NCBI GenBank assembly: GCA_027080605.1
Contig: JALWRO010000106.1
Location: 1-7,144 of the forward strand
Origin: Campylobacterales bacterium
GTDB lineage: Bacteria; Campylobacterota; Campylobacteria; Campylobacterales; QNZT01
Length of the DNA stretch: 7,144 nt
Direction of reading: 5' to 3'
The notes under the pieces are model-generated. The model made no database searches. It saw nothing but the letters and a program-made list of their open reading frames with translations, and was not told where the DNA came from. The translations under genes and the position numbers were made by a program. Shown here in pieces: positions 6,457 to 7,144 of the stretch (within the stretch, counting starts at the first letter, position 1; each line of letters begins with the position of its first letter).

Positions 6457-6476
6457 CCTGTTTAGTGAATCGGGAT

Positions 6477-7144
6477 TTAGAACAGGTTTGCGTTCTTGTC
6501 GATCCATTTGAGATATTCGATGATATCATTTGTTTGCTCTTCAGTCATACCCTGGTTAGGCATTCTGAGGTTAAAGTAGTTGGTCATAGATTTGATATAA
6601 TCGTTATCATACATTTTTTCAGGATGCATAATCCACTGTTTGACCCACTTCTCACCGTTTTCATGACGACCGAGTACACCGACCAGATCCGGACCGGAGC
6701 TGACTTTACCGATCACGTGACATCCGTTACAACCACCCTCTAAGTATGCTGCATGACCTCTTTGGGCTGCTTCACTCATAGGTGTTGCAATTTTCTTGAC
6801 CAGAAGGTCTTTCGCACGAATACCGACGTCTGCCGTTTTAACCATATATTGCCAGATCATGTTTTCGAAGAGAATCGCTTTTTCGAGATCGCCGGCTTTG
6901 ACTGCCTCATCTGCTTTTTTCTTCTGCTCCGGAATTTTACCGTACTGATCCAGTGCATCTTCAACCAGGTTTTTGACGACCGGATATTTCTCGTAGTGGT
7001 TCTCTTTCAAGAACTTCACAACGCTCTGAATAACCGCATCTGTCGCTTTGTTGGTTGCAACTATTTTGTCATACTCTGCTTTGAGTTGCTCAGGTGACAT
7101 TTTTGCCATTTTGAGCTTCGCTGCGGAAGTATATTTTTTGTTTG
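6477..7144 (-). CDS. nosZ: NosZ (cNosZ type), C-terminal linker and monoheme cytochrome c domain of nitrous oxide reductase (5' part outside the window)
   Basis: NosZ reduces N2O to N2 in the periplasm. Only the last 221 or so codons are present. The frame is open to base 7144: hand translation upstream of the ATG at 7109 gives NKKYTSAAKLK with no stop, no signal peptide and no ribosome binding site. That ATG is therefore internal. Counting from it, residues 1-110 form a charged helical linker. A cytochrome c domain follows, with C127-N-G-C130-H131 (CNGCH, bases 6731-6717) and Met183 in LRMPNQGM as likely distal ligand, ending IIEYLKWIDKNANLF. A C-terminal heme domain fused to NosZ is the hallmark of epsilonproteobacterial cNosZ, and nosB-nosD follow as expected. 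The catalytic copper domains are not visible here. A separate cytochrome gene is the alternative, but the missing start argues against it. Confidence 0.85.
   Translation of the reverse strand, partial: NKKYTSAAKLKMAKMSPEQLKAEYDKIVATNKATDAVIQSVVKFLKENHYEKYPVVKNLVEDALDQYGKIPEQKKKADEAVKAGDLEKAILFENMIWQYMVKTADVGIRAKDLLVKKIATPMSEAAQRGHAAYLEGGCNGCHVIGKVSSGPDLVGVLGRHENGEKWVKQWIMHPEKMYDNDYIKSMTNYFNLRMPNQGMTEEQTNDIIEYLKWIDKNANLF

Noticed and set aside
1..7144. CRISPR array, tRNA, rRNA, insertion sequence or defence system
   Set aside because: No spaced direct repeats, tRNA-like folds, transposase motifs or terminal inverted repeats were seen; coding sequence fills nearly the whole window.

Overview
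The window is one densely packed block of genes, all on the minus strand. It is most of a nitrous oxide reductase (nos) cluster of the clade II, epsilonproteobacterial type (Campylobacterota, as in Wolinella and Sulfurimonas). The evidence is the gene set and its order. A NosZ with a fused C-terminal cytochrome c domain is followed by nosB, nosD, nosG, nosC1, nosC2, nosH, nosF, nosL and nosY. nosR and nosX, typical of Pseudomonas- or Paracoccus-type clusters, are not seen here. By eye the base composition is in the mid-40s % GC, which fits Sulfurovum- or Sulfuricurvum-like organisms better than low-GC Campylobacter or Sulfurimonas. That genus guess is weak.

Layout, in the direction of transcription (from high to low coordinates): the 3' end of nosZ, helical linker plus monoheme domain (7144-6477); a strong intrinsic terminator (6456-6425); an AT-rich intergenic stretch with an inverted repeat and a candidate promoter (about 6420-6360); nosB (6340-5552); nosD (5531-4317); nosG (4320-3523); nosC1 (3530-2967); nosC2 (2970-2446); nosH (2414-1503); nosF (1503-862); nosL (875-402); and the first 135 codons of nosY (405-1, running off the edge). 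From nosB onward the genes overlap by 1-14 bases or are separated by only 20-31 bases, so they form one transcription unit. Both terminal genes are cut by the window.

Two functional groups are interleaved. NosG, NosH, NosC1 and NosC2 look like a menaquinol-to-periplasm electron chain: a polyferredoxin, a membrane ferredoxin of NapH type, and two anchored monoheme cytochromes c. They would feed the heme domain of NosZ. NosD, NosF, NosY and NosL are the copper-site maturation machinery: a periplasmic beta-helix protein, an ABC ATPase, a permease and a copper-binding lipoprotein. NosB is a polytopic membrane protein of unknown function that marks clade II clusters.

The cluster type is known. 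The points most worth a second look are: the terminator plus separate promoter that split nosZ from its accessory genes; the NosC1/NosC2 paralog pair with different membrane anchors; a long insertion inside the third cysteine cluster of NosG; and the histidine-rich NosB. No mobile element, tRNA, rRNA or CRISPR array was seen.
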